A stretch of 64,000 bases of DNA from an uncultured SAR116 cluster alpha proteobacterium. GTDB taxonomy: Bacteria > Pseudomonadota > Alphaproteobacteria > Puniceispirillales > Marisalimonadaceae. The DNA is taken from assembly GCA_902537945.1 (NCBI GenBank), contig CACBDG010000002.1:1-64000 (forward strand). The letters run 5' to 3'. The notes below the pieces were generated by a model, which saw only the letters and a list, made by a program, of their open reading frames with translations, made no database searches and was not told the DNA's origin. This document shows, piece after piece, positions 17,584-30,356 of the stretch (position 1 is its first letter; each line of letters starts with the position of its first letter). The position numbers and the translations under genes are program-made.

Positions 17584-19035
17584 ATGGTTGCCACTCAAGA
17601 AACAATTGACAAAGTAAAGGAAGTTTCAAGTACTTATAAATATGGTTTTGTTACTGACCTGGAAGCTGAAAAAGCCCCACTTGGTCTCAGTGAAGATATT
17701 GTTAAATTTATTTCACATAAGAAAAAAGAACCTAAATGGTTATTAGAATGGAGACTAAAAGCTTATAAAAAATGGCTTTCAATGGAAGCACCTAATTGGG
17801 CTATGGTTGATTTTCCTAAAATTAATTTTCAAGATATTTATTATTATTCAGCTCCTAAAACCAAACCAAAATTGAATAGTCTTGATGAGGTTGATCCAGA
17901 ATTATTAAGGACTTATGAAAAATTGGGTATACCAATTAAAGAACAAGAAGTTTTAGCAGGTGTTGCAGTGGACTATGTATTTGATTCTGTCTCAGTTGCA
18001 ACCACATTTAGAGAAAAATTAGCTAAAGAAGGTATTATTTTTTGTCCTATTTCGGAAGCAGTTCAGTCTCATCCTGAACTTGTAAAAAAATATATTGGAT
18101 CAGTTATACCAATTAGTGATAATTATTATGCTGCTTTAAACTCTGCTGTTTTTACAGATGGGTCTTTTGTCTACATACCAAAAGGCGTTAAGTGCCCTAT
18201 GGAGTTATCAACGTACTTTCGAATTAATGAACAAAATTCTGGACAATTCGAAAGGACACTTATTATTGCAGAAGATAATACATATGTATCTTACTTAGAA
18301 GGTTGTACCGCGCCACAAAGAGATGAAAATCAACTTCACGCAGCAGTAGTAGAATTAGTTGCTATGAATAATGCAGAGATAAAGTATTCAACAGTTCAGA
18401 ACTGGTATCCAGGTGACAAAGATGGTAAAGGTGGTATTTACAATTTTGTTACTAAAAGAGGAAATTGTCTTGGAAAAAAATCTAAAATTTCATGGACACA
18501 AGTAGAAACTGGTTCTGCTATAACATGGAAATACCCATCATGCGTACTTAAAGGTGATGATTCTGTTGGCGAATTTTACTCAGTAGCTGTTGCTAATAAC
18601 GCACAACAAGCTGATACTGGTACAAAAATGATTCACATTGGCAAAAATACAAAATCAACAATTATTTCAAAAGGAATTTCAGCTGGTAAAGCCCAAAACA
18701 CTTATAGAGGCCAAGTTCAAATACAAAAAAATGCAAAAGGGTCAAGAAATTTTACTCAATGCGACTCTTTACTAATTGGCGATAAATGTGGTGCACACAC
18801 TGTTCCATATATTAATCAATTTACACCCCACGCTCGAGTTGAACATGAAGCAACTACTTCAAAAATATCTGAAGATCAACTTTTTTATTGTTTACAAAGA
18901 GGCCTTGATACAGAACAGGCTACATCTTTAATAGTTAATGGTTTTTGTAAAGAAGTTATGAAAGAATTACCCATGGAGTTTGCAGTTGAAGCACAAAAAC
19001 TTATTGGGATCAGTTTGGAAGGATCAGTTGGGTAA
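17584..19035 (+). CDS. sufB: Fe-S cluster assembly protein SufB
   Basis: ORF 483 aa; [42 protein letters not shown]. Confidence 0.97.
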   Translation: MVATQETIDKVKEVSSTYKYGFVTDLEAEKAPLGLSEDIVKFISHKKKEPKWLLEWRLKAYKKWLSMEAPNWAMVDFPKINFQDIYYYSAPKTKPKLNSLDEVDPELLRTYEKLGIPIKEQEVLAGVAVDYVFDSVSVATTFREKLAKEGIIFCPISEAVQSHPELVKKYIGSVIPISDNYYAALNSAVFTDGSFVYIPKGVKCPMELSTYFRINEQNSGQFERTLIIAEDNTYVSYLEGCTAPQRDENQLHAAVVELVAMNNAEIKYSTVQNWYPGDKDGKGGIYNFVTKRGNCLGKKSKISWTQVETGSAITWKYPSCVLKGDDSVGEFYSVAVANNAQQADTGTKMIHIGKNTKSTIISKGISAGKAQNTYRGQVQIQKNAKGSRNFTQCDSLLIGDKCGAHTVPYINQFTPHARVEHEATTSKISEDQLFYCLQRGLDTEQATSLIVNGFCKEVMKELPMEFAVEAQKLIGISLEGSVG

Positions 19036-19066
19036 CTTAAATTAGTTTACTAACATTGGAAGTAAT

Positions 19067-19819
19067 ATGTCACTACTTGAAATTAAAAATGCTAAATTAA
19101 AACTTGATGATAAAGATATTCTTAAAGGTTTGTCTTTATCAGTAAATAGTGGTGAGGTTCACGCTATTATGGGACCTAATGGCTCAGGTAAAAGTACTTT
19201 ATCTTATATGTTAGCAGGAAGAGATGGTTATGATTTAGAAAGTGGAGAAGTTTTTTTAGAGGGACAGTCTTTGTCTGACATGGAGGCTGACGAGAGAGCA
19301 AGGTCAGGCTTGTTTTTAGCTTTTCAATATCCTGTTGAATTGCCAGGTGTAGGTGGGATGAGTTTTTTAAGAGAAGCTGTTAATACTAGAAGAAAATTTC
19401 TAGGAGAGGAAGAACTAGATCATTTAGCATTCGTTAAAGAAGCTAGAAAAGTTGCTTCAAAAATGTTTGTTAAAGATGAGATGTTAAAGAGAGCTGTAAA
19501 TGTTGGTTTTTCTGGTGGAGAAAAAAAACGTTTTGAAATATTACAAATGGCAATGCTTAAGCCAAAAGTTTCAATTTTAGACGAAACTGATTCAGGTTTA
19601 GATGTTGATGCGTTGAAAATAGTTTCGGATGGAGTAAATGCTCAAAGAAATGATGAAAATGCTATAGTTGTAATAACGCATTATCAAAGACTCTTAGATT
19701 ATATAGTTCCAGATTTTGTTCATATTTTATCTGATGGTAACATTATAAAATCTGGAGGCCCTGAATTAGCATTGGAAGTTGAAAAAAATGGTTATGCAGG
19801 TTTGATTAATGCTGCATAA
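19067..19819 (+). CDS. sufC: Fe-S cluster assembly ATPase SufC
   Basis: ORF 250 aa; GPNGSGKSTLSYMLAG, FSGGEKKRFEILQM, ILDETDSGLDVDALK. Confidence 0.97.
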   Translation: MSLLEIKNAKLKLDDKDILKGLSLSVNSGEVHAIMGPNGSGKSTLSYMLAGRDGYDLESGEVFLEGQSLSDMEADERARSGLFLAFQYPVELPGVGGMSFLREAVNTRRKFLGEEELDHLAFVKEARKVASKMFVKDEMLKRAVNVGFSGGEKKRFEILQMAMLKPKVSILDETDSGLDVDALKIVSDGVNAQRNDENAIVVITHYQRLLDYIVPDFVHILSDGNIIKSGGPELALEVEKNGYAGLINAA

Positions 19820-21068
19820 TGTTAGAGATAATTATATCATTTCAGTAAAAGATCACGTTAGTAAATTTGAAGAAAAAAGTTTTAGAAAATTAGCATCGAA
19901 TGATTTCAAAAGTTGGCCAAGTCCTAGAGAGGAAGCTTGGAGACTAAGTAGGTTAGGTGTTTTATCTAGGAAAGAGATAACCCCTATAACACCTAATTTC
20001 AAAAAGCCAATTTCCTTTGTATCAAAGTTAAATGGTTCTAAAATAATAAGATTTGTAGATGGTGCTTTTCGAGAAGATTTATCATCAAAATTACCACCAG
20101 GTTTGTCTTTGAATATTTTAGGAGAAGAGGACTCCCTCAGATGTTTTCATAAGTTTAAAAATAGTAACTTGAAAGATCATCCTTCTACAAATGCTTCATT
20201 TTCTTGTACCCCTTCAATATTAAAATTAACAATTGAAAAAGATATAAAGATAAAAGATCTTTTTGAAATAATTTATGAAGGTGGTGATGACGAATCATCC
20301 GTTCATCCTGCTTTGTATATAGAGTTAAAAGACAACAGTAGCATAACAATAATTGAACGCTTCAACCATTTAAGTTCTCTTATTATGCCTTTACAATTAG
20401 TTGAACTAAAAAAAAATGCGTCAATTAATTCATTGAAAATTTTTAATGATAATCAACAATCTTACAATTTGTCAGCTAATTGTACTTTTTTATCAGAAAA
20501 ATCCAATTATAACTCTTTTTCGCTAATTAAAGGTGGGTTGTTTACACGCTCAGAAACTCATGCCTATTTAAAAGGAGAAGATTGTAATCTAAATCTTAAT
20601 GGTGTATATTTATCCTCTAAAAATCAACACCATGACCTAACAACAGCTATCTATCACGACGTACCCAACTGTACTTCAAAACAAATTGTTAGAGGTGTAT
20701 TGGGGGGCAAATCTACAGGCGTTTTTCAAGGTAAAGTTAGGGTGGCTCCAGATGCACAGAAAACTGATGGACAACAAATGAGCAGGGCTATTCTATTATC
20801 AGAAAATGCAATTGCAAATGCAAAACCAGAGCTTGAAATTTATGCAGATGATGTAATTTGTGCACATGGTGCAACAGTTGGAGAAATTGAGGATGATCAA
20901 CTGTTTTATCTTAAAAGTAGAGGCATTCCAGAAAAAAAAGCAAAAAAAATACTTATAACGGCTTTTCTTAGAGATATCATTAATGAGTCAGTTGAAGAAT
21001 CTATAAAAAATTTTGTTTTTGAAGAAGCCGAACTAGCCTTATCAGATATTATTAGTACAGAAATATAA
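19809..21068 (+). CDS. sufD: Fe-S cluster assembly protein SufD
   Basis: ORF 419 aa; GVFQGKVRVAPDAQKTDGQQMSRAILLSENAIANAKPELEIYADDVICAHGATVGEIEDDQLFYLKSRGI. Confidence 0.95.
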   Translation: MLHNVRDNYIISVKDHVSKFEEKSFRKLASNDFKSWPSPREEAWRLSRLGVLSRKEITPITPNFKKPISFVSKLNGSKIIRFVDGAFREDLSSKLPPGLSLNILGEEDSLRCFHKFKNSNLKDHPSTNASFSCTPSILKLTIEKDIKIKDLFEIIYEGGDDESSVHPALYIELKDNSSITIIERFNHLSSLIMPLQLVELKKNASINSLKIFNDNQQSYNLSANCTFLSEKSNYNSFSLIKGGLFTRSETHAYLKGEDCNLNLNGVYLSSKNQHHDLTTAIYHDVPNCTSKQIVRGVLGGKSTGVFQGKVRVAPDAQKTDGQQMSRAILLSENAIANAKPELEIYADDVICAHGATVGEIEDDQLFYLKSRGIPEKKAKKILITAFLRDIINESVEESIKNFVFEEAELALSDIISTEI

Positions 21069-21072
21069 TCAC

Positions 21073-22296
21073 ATGAAATTATATGATACAAATTTTATTA
21101 AAGATCAATTTCCAGCTCTACAAAGGAAAGTTTGGGATAAAAAACTAGTTTATCTTGACTCTGCTGCATCTATGCAAAAACCAAAAAGAGTATTAGATGC
21201 TATAAGCAAAAGTTATTCCTTTAATTATTCTAATGTCCATAGAGGCCTTCACAAGTTATCTGAAGAGGCAACTGCTAAATACGAAGGTTCAAGAATAAAA
21301 GTAGCTAAATTTATAAATTGTTCCGAAAATGAAGTAATTTTTACATCTGGTGCTACTGCAGCATTAAATCTTATAGCATATAGTTGGGGAATGAAGAATT
21401 TATCTGCAGGCGACGAAATAATTATTACTATTGCAGAACATCATGCCAATATAGTCCCATGGCAAATTATTGCAGAACAAAAAAATGTTAAGATAAAAGC
21501 TGCACATGTCGATCCAAACTCTGAATTTAATCCAGATATAATTAGAGATTTAGTTTCTGATAAAACAAAAATTATTGCTTTTCCTCATGTTTCTAATGTT
21601 TTAGGAACTACTTTCCCTGTTAAAGAAATCTGTAAAATAGCTAAAGAATGTGGAGCAATAAGTGTGGTAGATGGTTGTCAGGGTGTTATCCATGAAAAAG
21701 TTGATGTAATTGATCTAGGTTGTGATTTTTACTGTTTTTCAGGACATAAGTTATATGGTCCTACTGGTATAGGAATTTTATTCGGAAGATATAACTTGTT
21801 AGATAAGATGCCACCGTTTTTAGGTGGTGGTGACATGATAGATATTGTAAAAATCCAAAAATCTACATATGCTGATCCTCCTTTAAGATTTGAAGCTGGA
21901 ACACCACCAATTGTTGAAGCAATTGCTTTGGGAGAAGCAATTGATTGGGTTAATGAAATTGGAATTGAAGAAATTGGGCGTCATGAAAAAAATATTATTG
22001 ACTATGGTACTTCTTTATTAGACTCAATTAATGGTGTTTCAGTATTTGGTAAAGCTCCAAATAAAACAGGTGTTGTATCTTTTACGATGGATTGTGCTCA
22101 TCCACATGATATAGCTACAATTATTGATAGAGAAGGTATTGCAGTCAGAGCAGGGCATCATTGTGCCCAGCCTTTAATGGATGCTTTTAAATTAGTTTCA
22201 ACTACTAGAGCATCGGTTGGAGCCTATTCAACAAAAGAAGATTTTGATGAGTTAGCAAATTCGCTTACAAAAGTAAAAAAAATATTTGGTGTTTAG
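21073..22296 (+). CDS. sufS: Cysteine desulfurase SufS
   Basis: ORF 407 aa; YLDSAASMQKP, CFSGHKLYGPTGIGILFG, RAGHHCAQPLM. Confidence 0.96.
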   Translation: MKLYDTNFIKDQFPALQRKVWDKKLVYLDSAASMQKPKRVLDAISKSYSFNYSNVHRGLHKLSEEATAKYEGSRIKVAKFINCSENEVIFTSGATAALNLIAYSWGMKNLSAGDEIIITIAEHHANIVPWQIIAEQKNVKIKAAHVDPNSEFNPDIIRDLVSDKTKIIAFPHVSNVLGTTFPVKEICKIAKECGAISVVDGCQGVIHEKVDVIDLGCDFYCFSGHKLYGPTGIGILFGRYNLLDKMPPFLGGGDMIDIVKIQKSTYADPPLRFEAGTPPIVEAIALGEAIDWVNEIGIEEIGRHEKNIIDYGTSLLDSINGVSVFGKAPNKTGVVSFTMDCAHPHDIATIIDREGIAVRAGHHCAQPLMDAFKLVSTTRASVGAYSTKEDFDELANSLTKVKKIFGV

Positions 22297-22297
22297 T

Positions 22298-22714
22298 ATG
22301 AATAGTGATGACAAACTTCCATTATCAGCTTTTATGTCTAATCATCCCTCCTTAGATCCTCATGAGCCATTTATTGTAACAGCAGGAAAAAAAAATAAAA
22401 ACTCTACTAGATTTATCGATAAATGTGAAATAATCGAAAACCTTAAAACTATTCATGATCCTGAATTACCAGTAAATATTTATGATTTAGGACTTATATA
22501 TGATATTATATTAATTGATAAAAATGATTTAAAAATTAAAATGACTCTTACAGCTCCAGGTTGTCCTGTAGCTGGAGAAATGCCAGGTCAGGTTGCGAAT
22601 ACACTTGCAAAAATACCAAATGTTGGCTTAATAGAGGTAGAGCTTGTTTGGGAACCTGCATGGACTAAGGATAGAATGAGTGAAGATGCAAAGTTGGCAC
22701 TTGATATTTATTAA
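22298..22714 (+). CDS. sufT: SufT / MIP18-family (DUF59) protein
   Basis: Track ORF 22286-22714, likely start 22298; LKTIHDPELPVNIYDLGLIYDI, MTLTAPGCPVAGEMPGQVANTL. Confidence 0.9.
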   Translation: MNSDDKLPLSAFMSNHPSLDPHEPFIVTAGKKNKNSTRFIDKCEIIENLKTIHDPELPVNIYDLGLIYDIILIDKNDLKIKMTLTAPGCPVAGEMPGQVANTLAKIPNVGLIEVELVWEPAWTKDRMSEDAKLALDIY

Positions 22715-22728
22715 TTTTGGAGCCTTTA

Positions 22729-23076
22729 ATGAATAACGAAAAAAAACCTCTATTAACTTTAACAGATGCAGCAGCTAATAGAGTTAAAGACTTAATGAGT
22801 AAAGCTGACTCAGAAGTTATTGGTCTTAGAATTGGAATTAAGACAGCTGGTTGTTCTGGAATGAAATATAACGTGGAATATGCAAAGGAAATTAAACCGT
22901 TCGAAGAGAAAATTATATCAAAAGATATTATAATCTGTATTGATCCTGCTGCAATAATGTTCTTGATAGGATCTGAAATGGATTATAAAGAGCAAAAATT
23001 TAGCTCAGGTTTTGAGTTTAATAATCCAAATGAAATTGCACGCTGTGGATGTGGTGAGAGTTTCACTGTAGCATAA
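22729..23076 (+). CDS. sufA: A-type Fe-S carrier (SufA/IscA/ErpA family)
   Basis: Track ORF 22717-23076, likely start 22729; LRIGIKTAGCSGMKYNVEYA ... NPNEIARCGCGESF. Confidence 0.92.
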   Translation: MNNEKKPLLTLTDAAANRVKDLMSKADSEVIGLRIGIKTAGCSGMKYNVEYAKEIKPFEEKIISKDIIICIDPAAIMFLIGSEMDYKEQKFSSGFEFNNPNEIARCGCGESFTVA

Positions 23077-23103
23077 AAATTCTAAATATTTTAGGAATAA
23101 ATT

Positions 23104-24900
23104 ATGAAAAATGCTGAAGCATTTTCTTCAAATGATAAAATTTTAACGCCACTCAGAACACTAAATGAATTGTTAAGATTTGTTATTCCAAAAGGCAACA
23201 AAGAAATGCCAATTAGAATAACTTTAGCTTTAATATTTTTGATATTAGCAACACTTGTCAGTGTATATACACCATTCTTGTATGGTAAAGCAGTTGATTT
23301 AGTTTCTGATAAAAACTCTATAAACTTAAGTTTACTTTGGTTTATTATAGGATCATATGCCTTAGCTAGATTGGGACAAGTATTTTTTGATGAAGCTAAA
23401 GAGTTTGTTTTTGCAAGAGTTGCACAAAGAGCTGTGAGAGGAGCCGCTTTAAAAGCTTTTAAACACATGCATAATTTATCTCTAACTTTCCACTTAAATA
23501 GACAAACTGGTGGATTAACCAGGGCTATTGATAGAGGAGCAAAAGGAATTGAATTTTTATTAAGATTTACAATTTTTGAAATAGTCCCAGTTTTAGTTGA
23601 GTTAATTACAGTTGGAATAGTTTTATGGGTGACCTTTGGATTTAGGTACTCGGCTATCACCTTATCAACAGTTATAATTTACATAGTTTTCACAATTAAG
23701 GTAACTGAATGGAGAATCTCCATCAGAAAAAAAATGAACATAGCTGATGAAAATGCGTCTACAAAAGCTGTAGATAGTTTATTAAATTATGAAACTGTAA
23801 AATACTTTAATGCAGAAATAATGGAGGCAGACAGATTTAACAAAGCTATGAAAACTTACGAAGAATCTGCTGTAAAAGCTAGAGCATCTCTTTCAATAGT
23901 AAATATAGGTCAAGGTGGAATAATAGCATTAGGACTCTTTTTAGTTATGGGCATGGCTGGAGAAGATATAGTAAAAGGGAATATGTCTGTTGGAGATTTT
24001 GTGATTGTTAATACTTTTTTGTTACAATTATATTTACCATTAAACTTTTTAGGTTTCGTTTATAGAGAAATCAGACAGTCATTATTAGATATGGGTAGAA
24101 TGTTTGCTCTTGTTGACGAAAAACCTGACATAATTGACCAAGAAAATGCTTATGAATTAATAGTGAAAAATGGAAAAATTGAATTTATCAATGTAAATTT
24201 TTCATTTGGTAAACGCAAAATTTTAAAGAATTTAACTTTCACTATAGAGTCTGGAGAAAAGGTTGCTATTGTAGGACCAACTGGTGCAGGTAAATCTACT
24301 ATATCAAAGCTTTTATTTAGATTTTATGATCCATCTTCAGGAAAAATTTTTATAGATGGTCAATGTATAGCTGAGGTAACTCAAAATTCGTTAAGATCAA
24401 ATATAGGAGTGGTTCCTCAAGATACAGTACTTTTTAATGATACAATTAAATATAACATTGCTTATTCAAAACCTAATTCTTCTATGAAAGAAATTGTTAA
24501 TGCAGCTAAGTTATCTTCTATAGATAAGTTTATTTCAAATCTTGAAGTAGGATACGAAACTTTGGTAGGGGAGAGAGGGTTGAAACTATCAGGAGGTGAA
24601 AAACAAAGAGTTGCAATTGCAAGGGCTCTTCTAAAAAATCCTCAAATTTTTATTTTTGATGAAGCGACATCTGCACTAGATACAAAAACTGAAAAATCAA
24701 TAGAAAAATCTCTTAAAAAATTATCTAATAAAAACACTACACTTATAATTGCCCATAGATTATCAACAATAATTGATGCAGATAAAATTATTGTTCTAGA
24801 TAACGGTACTATAGTTGAAACAGGTAGTCATCAAAAGCTTATAAATAAAAAGGGCTTATATGCTGAAATGTGGATTAGACAGCAAGAAAACTTAAACTAA
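23104..24900 (+). CDS. ATM1-type ABC exporter (fused permease-ATPase)
   Basis: ORF 598 aa; HMHNLSLTFHLNRQTGGLTRAIDRGAKGIEFLLRF, ETVKYFNAEIMEADRF, GPTGAGKSTISKLLFRFYDP, LSGGEKQRVAIARALL. Confidence 0.92.
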   Translation: MKNAEAFSSNDKILTPLRTLNELLRFVIPKGNKEMPIRITLALIFLILATLVSVYTPFLYGKAVDLVSDKNSINLSLLWFIIGSYALARLGQVFFDEAKEFVFARVAQRAVRGAALKAFKHMHNLSLTFHLNRQTGGLTRAIDRGAKGIEFLLRFTIFEIVPVLVELITVGIVLWVTFGFRYSAITLSTVIIYIVFTIKVTEWRISIRKKMNIADENASTKAVDSLLNYETVKYFNAEIMEADRFNKAMKTYEESAVKARASLSIVNIGQGGIIALGLFLVMGMAGEDIVKGNMSVGDFVIVNTFLLQLYLPLNFLGFVYREIRQSLLDMGRMFALVDEKPDIIDQENAYELIVKNGKIEFINVNFSFGKRKILKNLTFTIESGEKVAIVGPTGAGKSTISKLLFRFYDPSSGKIFIDGQCIAEVTQNSLRSNIGVVPQDTVLFNDTIKYNIAYSKPNSSMKEIVNAAKLSSIDKFISNLEVGYETLVGERGLKLSGGEKQRVAIARALLKNPQIFIFDEATSALDTKTEKSIEKSLKKLSNKNTTLIIAHRLSTIIDADKIIVLDNGTIVETGSHQKLINKKGLYAEMWIRQQENLN

Positions 24901-24902
24901 TA

Positions 24903-25703
24903 TCAATCAATAGAAAATTGCTCTTTTAGATATTTATCCTCCATGCTATTCGTTTTGTCATAAAGAATTCGAAGATTGATATCATTTTTTTGAGATACTG
25001 AGACTTTTGATATATTTTTAACTTCAAAGGCATCAGCACTTGCGCTTACAGGTCTCATTTTAGGATTAATAACATTAAGTTCAATTACAGAGTTATTTTT
25101 GATCAATGCTCCTCTCCATCTTCTTGGTCTAAAAGGACTTATTGGTGTAAGAGCTAAAATTTCTGATCCGATTGGTAATATAGGACCATGTGCAGATAGA
25201 TTGTAAGCAGTTGATCCAACAGGTGTTGCAACCATAACTCCGTCACATGTTAATTCACTTAATCTTTCTGCATCGTCAATTTTAATTGAAATTATGGCAC
25301 TTTGATGGGTTCTTCTAAAGATAGCCACTTCATTTATGGCAAGTTCAGTATGTTTTTGGTTTTTTGTGTCTATAGCAATCATTTCAAGAGGGTGAACAAT
25401 AATTTCGTTAGCTTCTTTAAGTCTGTTAATTAGGTTTGAATTATTATATTCGTTCATTAAGAACCCTATGTTACCCCTATTCAATCCAAATACTGGGATG
25501 TCATATAGGATACTTTCACGCATAGCAGCTAACATAGCTCCATCTCCACCAACAGCTACAATAACCTCAGCTTTTGAAACTTCCTCTTGTCCATATAACT
25601 TAAGTAAATCATTAGAAACTAGTTTAGCTTTTTTATTTTTGGCGATACTAAAGTGAATCTTCAAAATTTTTTGCCCTTTTTGTGGTATTTTAAATAATTT
25701 CAA
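24903..25703 (-). CDS. nadK: NAD kinase
   Basis: ORF 266 aa; VAVGGDGAMLAAMRE, VFGLNRGNIGFLMNEY, CDGVMVATPVGSTAYNLSAHGPI. Confidence 0.93.
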   Translation of the reverse strand: MKLFKIPQKGQKILKIHFSIAKNKKAKLVSNDLLKLYGQEEVSKAEVIVAVGGDGAMLAAMRESILYDIPVFGLNRGNIGFLMNEYNNSNLINRLKEANEIIVHPLEMIAIDTKNQKHTELAINEVAIFRRTHQSAIISIKIDDAERLSELTCDGVMVATPVGSTAYNLSAHGPILPIGSEILALTPISPFRPRRWRGALIKNNSVIELNVINPKMRPVSASADAFEVKNISKVSVSQKNDINLRILYDKTNSMEDKYLKEQFSID

Positions 25704-25724
25704 GTTAAAACATATCCATATTAA

Positions 25725-26672
25725 ATGGTGATTTATATGAAAGCAATAGAAACAGCATTAAGTTTAACTCAAGCCTATAAGCTAGGTATTGAGAGATTTG
25801 AAAAAATGCTTGGAAATGAATTTGCAAAAGCTGTAGAAACTATGAATAATTCATCTACACATATTATTGTTTGTGGGATGGGAAAATCAGGACTTGTTGG
25901 AAGAAAAATATCATCTACACTTGCATCAACAGGAACGCCTAGCATTTTTCTTCATCCAGGTGAAGCTATACATGGAGACTTAGGAAAGGTTCAAAAAAAT
26001 TCTGTTGTTTTGCTTATATCATATTCAGGAGAAACAGGTGAAATAATTGCTTTAATTCCAGCGTTAAAAAGGCTTGATGTAAATATAATAGCTTTAACTG
26101 GAGTTAAGAATTCAACTTTAGCTAACATATCTGACATAGTTTTGGATACTTCAGTTGATAGAGAGGCATGTCCATTAAATTTAGCACCTACAACATCAAC
26201 CATGATTACGATGGTTTTAGGGGATGCCCTAGCTGTTTCATTAATGGAATTAAAAAACTTCAAGCAAGAAGACTTTGCCTTAACTCATCCTGGTGGATCT
26301 CTTGGTAGAAGATTGTTATCAAATGTTAAAGATGAGATGAAACAAAATAATTTACCATTTATTGATCAAAACTCCATAGTGCAAGACGTTTTAGTTAAAA
26401 TGACAGAAGGTCGTCTTGGTCTTGCTCTGGTTGGTACGAAAGAAGAATTAAAGGGTGTGATTACAGATGGAGATATCAGAAGAGCTTTAATCGATAATAA
26501 AAACTTTGCTGAATTGAAAGCCAAAGATTTAATGAATACAAATCCATTAACAGCACTTGAGAGTGACAATTTGCAGTTTGCAGAAAATAGAATGAGAGAA
26601 GCAAAAGTACAGTGTTTAATAGTTAAAAATCTAATGAATGAAGTTGTGGGTGTAATCCAGATTTTTGAATAG
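25725..26672 (+). CDS. kdsD: Arabinose-5-phosphate isomerase (KdsD/KpsF)
   Basis: ORF 315 aa; VCGMGKSGLVGRKISSTLASTGTPSIFLHPGEAIHGDLG, ACPLNLAPTTSTMITMVLGDALAV, two CBS domains. Confidence 0.93.
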   Translation: MVIYMKAIETALSLTQAYKLGIERFEKMLGNEFAKAVETMNNSSTHIIVCGMGKSGLVGRKISSTLASTGTPSIFLHPGEAIHGDLGKVQKNSVVLLISYSGETGEIIALIPALKRLDVNIIALTGVKNSTLANISDIVLDTSVDREACPLNLAPTTSTMITMVLGDALAVSLMELKNFKQEDFALTHPGGSLGRRLLSNVKDEMKQNNLPFIDQNSIVQDVLVKMTEGRLGLALVGTKEELKGVITDGDIRRALIDNKNFAELKAKDLMNTNPLTALESDNLQFAENRMREAKVQCLIVKNLMNEVVGVIQIFE

Positions 26673-26688
26673 ATGCATGGAACCAACA

Positions 26689-28850
<2,162 letters not shown>

Positions 28851-28858
28851 CTAGAATA

Positions 28859-30001
28859 ATGAGTTTTGTTTATAATATGTATAAATTTGATGAAAAAAAA
28901 ATTATTCAAGATTTAGCGAAAGAGTTTAAATTTGATGTTTGTAAAATTACAGATACTAAATTATCTGTAAATACTGGTTTAAGACTGAAAGAGTTTATTG
29001 ATTTGGGCTTTCATGGTGAAATGAACTGGCTTGCAGATAGTTTTGAAAGACGAAAGTCGCCGTTAAATTTATGGGATGATGCAAAATCCGCAATTATAGT
29101 TGGTTTGAATTATGGCCCTAAAAATAATCCCTTAGAAAAAATCAATAAAAAAAATTTGGGTAACATCTCTGTATATGCTCAAGGAAAAGATTATCATAAA
29201 ATAATAAAAGGTAGGCTTAAGTTATTTTCAAGCAAACTAATTTCAAAGTTATCGAAAGCAAAAAAAACAAAAATCAAAGTTTTTGTTGACACAGCTCCTT
29301 TAATGGAAAAACCTCTAGCAGAAAAGTCTGGTTTAGGGTGGCAAGGAAAGCATACAAATTTAGTTTCAAGGGATTTTGGATCATGGTTGTTTTTAGGGGT
29401 TATTCTAGTTAATCATTCCTTTAAATATGATTCACAGGAAAAAAATTATTGTGGTTCTTGTACTAAATGCCTAGATATTTGTCCAACAGATGCATTTTAT
29501 GGAGAAAATAGGTTAGACGCTTCAAAGTGTATTTCATATTTAACTATAGAGCACAAAAATGCTATTCCAAAAAAATTAAGGAAAGCCTTTGGTAATAGAA
29601 TATTCGGGTGTGATGATTGTTTAGCTATTTGCCCTTGGAATAAATATGCAAAGATTACAAAAGAGTCTCATTTTAACGATAATAAATATAACTTTAAATT
29701 AAATGAATTATTGAATCTTTCAGATAAGGAATTTAGAAATAAATTTACGGGATCTGCAATTAAAAGGATAGGAAGAGATAGATTCTTAAGAAATTGTTGC
29801 ATAGCAGCAGGAAATAGTAAAAATAAAGAATTAATACCTATGCTAATTAATTTACTTTTAAAAGATAAATCTTTTTTGGTAAGAGGTGCAGCTATTTGGG
29901 CACTTCAACAATTAGATAATCAAAACAATTTAAAAAGTATAAAAAAACAGCATTTAAGTTTTGAAAAAAATAATAGTGTAGCTGCTGAATGGTATATCTA
30001 A
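28859..30001 (+). CDS. queG: Epoxyqueuosine reductase
   Basis: ORF 380 aa; CGSCTKCLDICPTDAF, CDDCLAICPWNKYA, C-terminal HEAT-like region. Confidence 0.92.
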   Translation: MSFVYNMYKFDEKKIIQDLAKEFKFDVCKITDTKLSVNTGLRLKEFIDLGFHGEMNWLADSFERRKSPLNLWDDAKSAIIVGLNYGPKNNPLEKINKKNLGNISVYAQGKDYHKIIKGRLKLFSSKLISKLSKAKKTKIKVFVDTAPLMEKPLAEKSGLGWQGKHTNLVSRDFGSWLFLGVILVNHSFKYDSQEKNYCGSCTKCLDICPTDAFYGENRLDASKCISYLTIEHKNAIPKKLRKAFGNRIFGCDDCLAICPWNKYAKITKESHFNDNKYNFKLNELLNLSDKEFRNKFTGSAIKRIGRDRFLRNCCIAAGNSKNKELIPMLINLLLKDKSFLVRGAAIWALQQLDNQNNLKSIKKQHLSFEKNNSVAAEWYI

Positions 30002-30006
30002 TTTGA

Positions 30007-30345
30007 TTAAAGTGCGTTATTTTCTGTTTCGCCTGTTCTTATTCTAGTTGCACTGTAAAGATCTAATACAAAAATCTTTCCATCTCCAATTTGTCCTGTA
30101 CAAGCACTTTGGAGAAGAGCTTCATGGACTGCATCCTCCATATCATCAGTAACTGCTATTTCTATTTTAAGTTTAGGAACAAATGATACACTATATTCTG
30201 CTCCTCTATATATCTCAGTTTGGCCTCTTTGCCTTCCAAAACCGCGAACTTCTGATGCCGTTAAGCCTTCAACCCCAATTTCAGTAAGAGCATTTCTTAC
30301 ATCATCTAGCTTGAAAGGTTTTATAATAGCAATGAAGTATTTCAT
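30007..30345 (-). CDS. glnK: Nitrogen regulatory PII protein (GlnK)
   Basis: ORF 112 aa; [45 protein letters not shown]; adjacent to amtB. Confidence 0.94.
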   Translation of the reverse strand: MKYFIAIIKPFKLDDVRNALTEIGVEGLTASEVRGFGRQRGQTEIYRGAEYSVSFVPKLKIEIAVTDDMEDAVHEALLQSACTGQIGDGKIFVLDLYSATRIRTGETENNAL

Positions 30346-30356
30346 GATGGAATCTC

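Noticed and set aside
23091-23660. 189-aa minus-strand ORF
   Set aside because: Fully antisense to the 5' part of the ATM1-type exporter, with no recognisable domain; typical shadow ORF.
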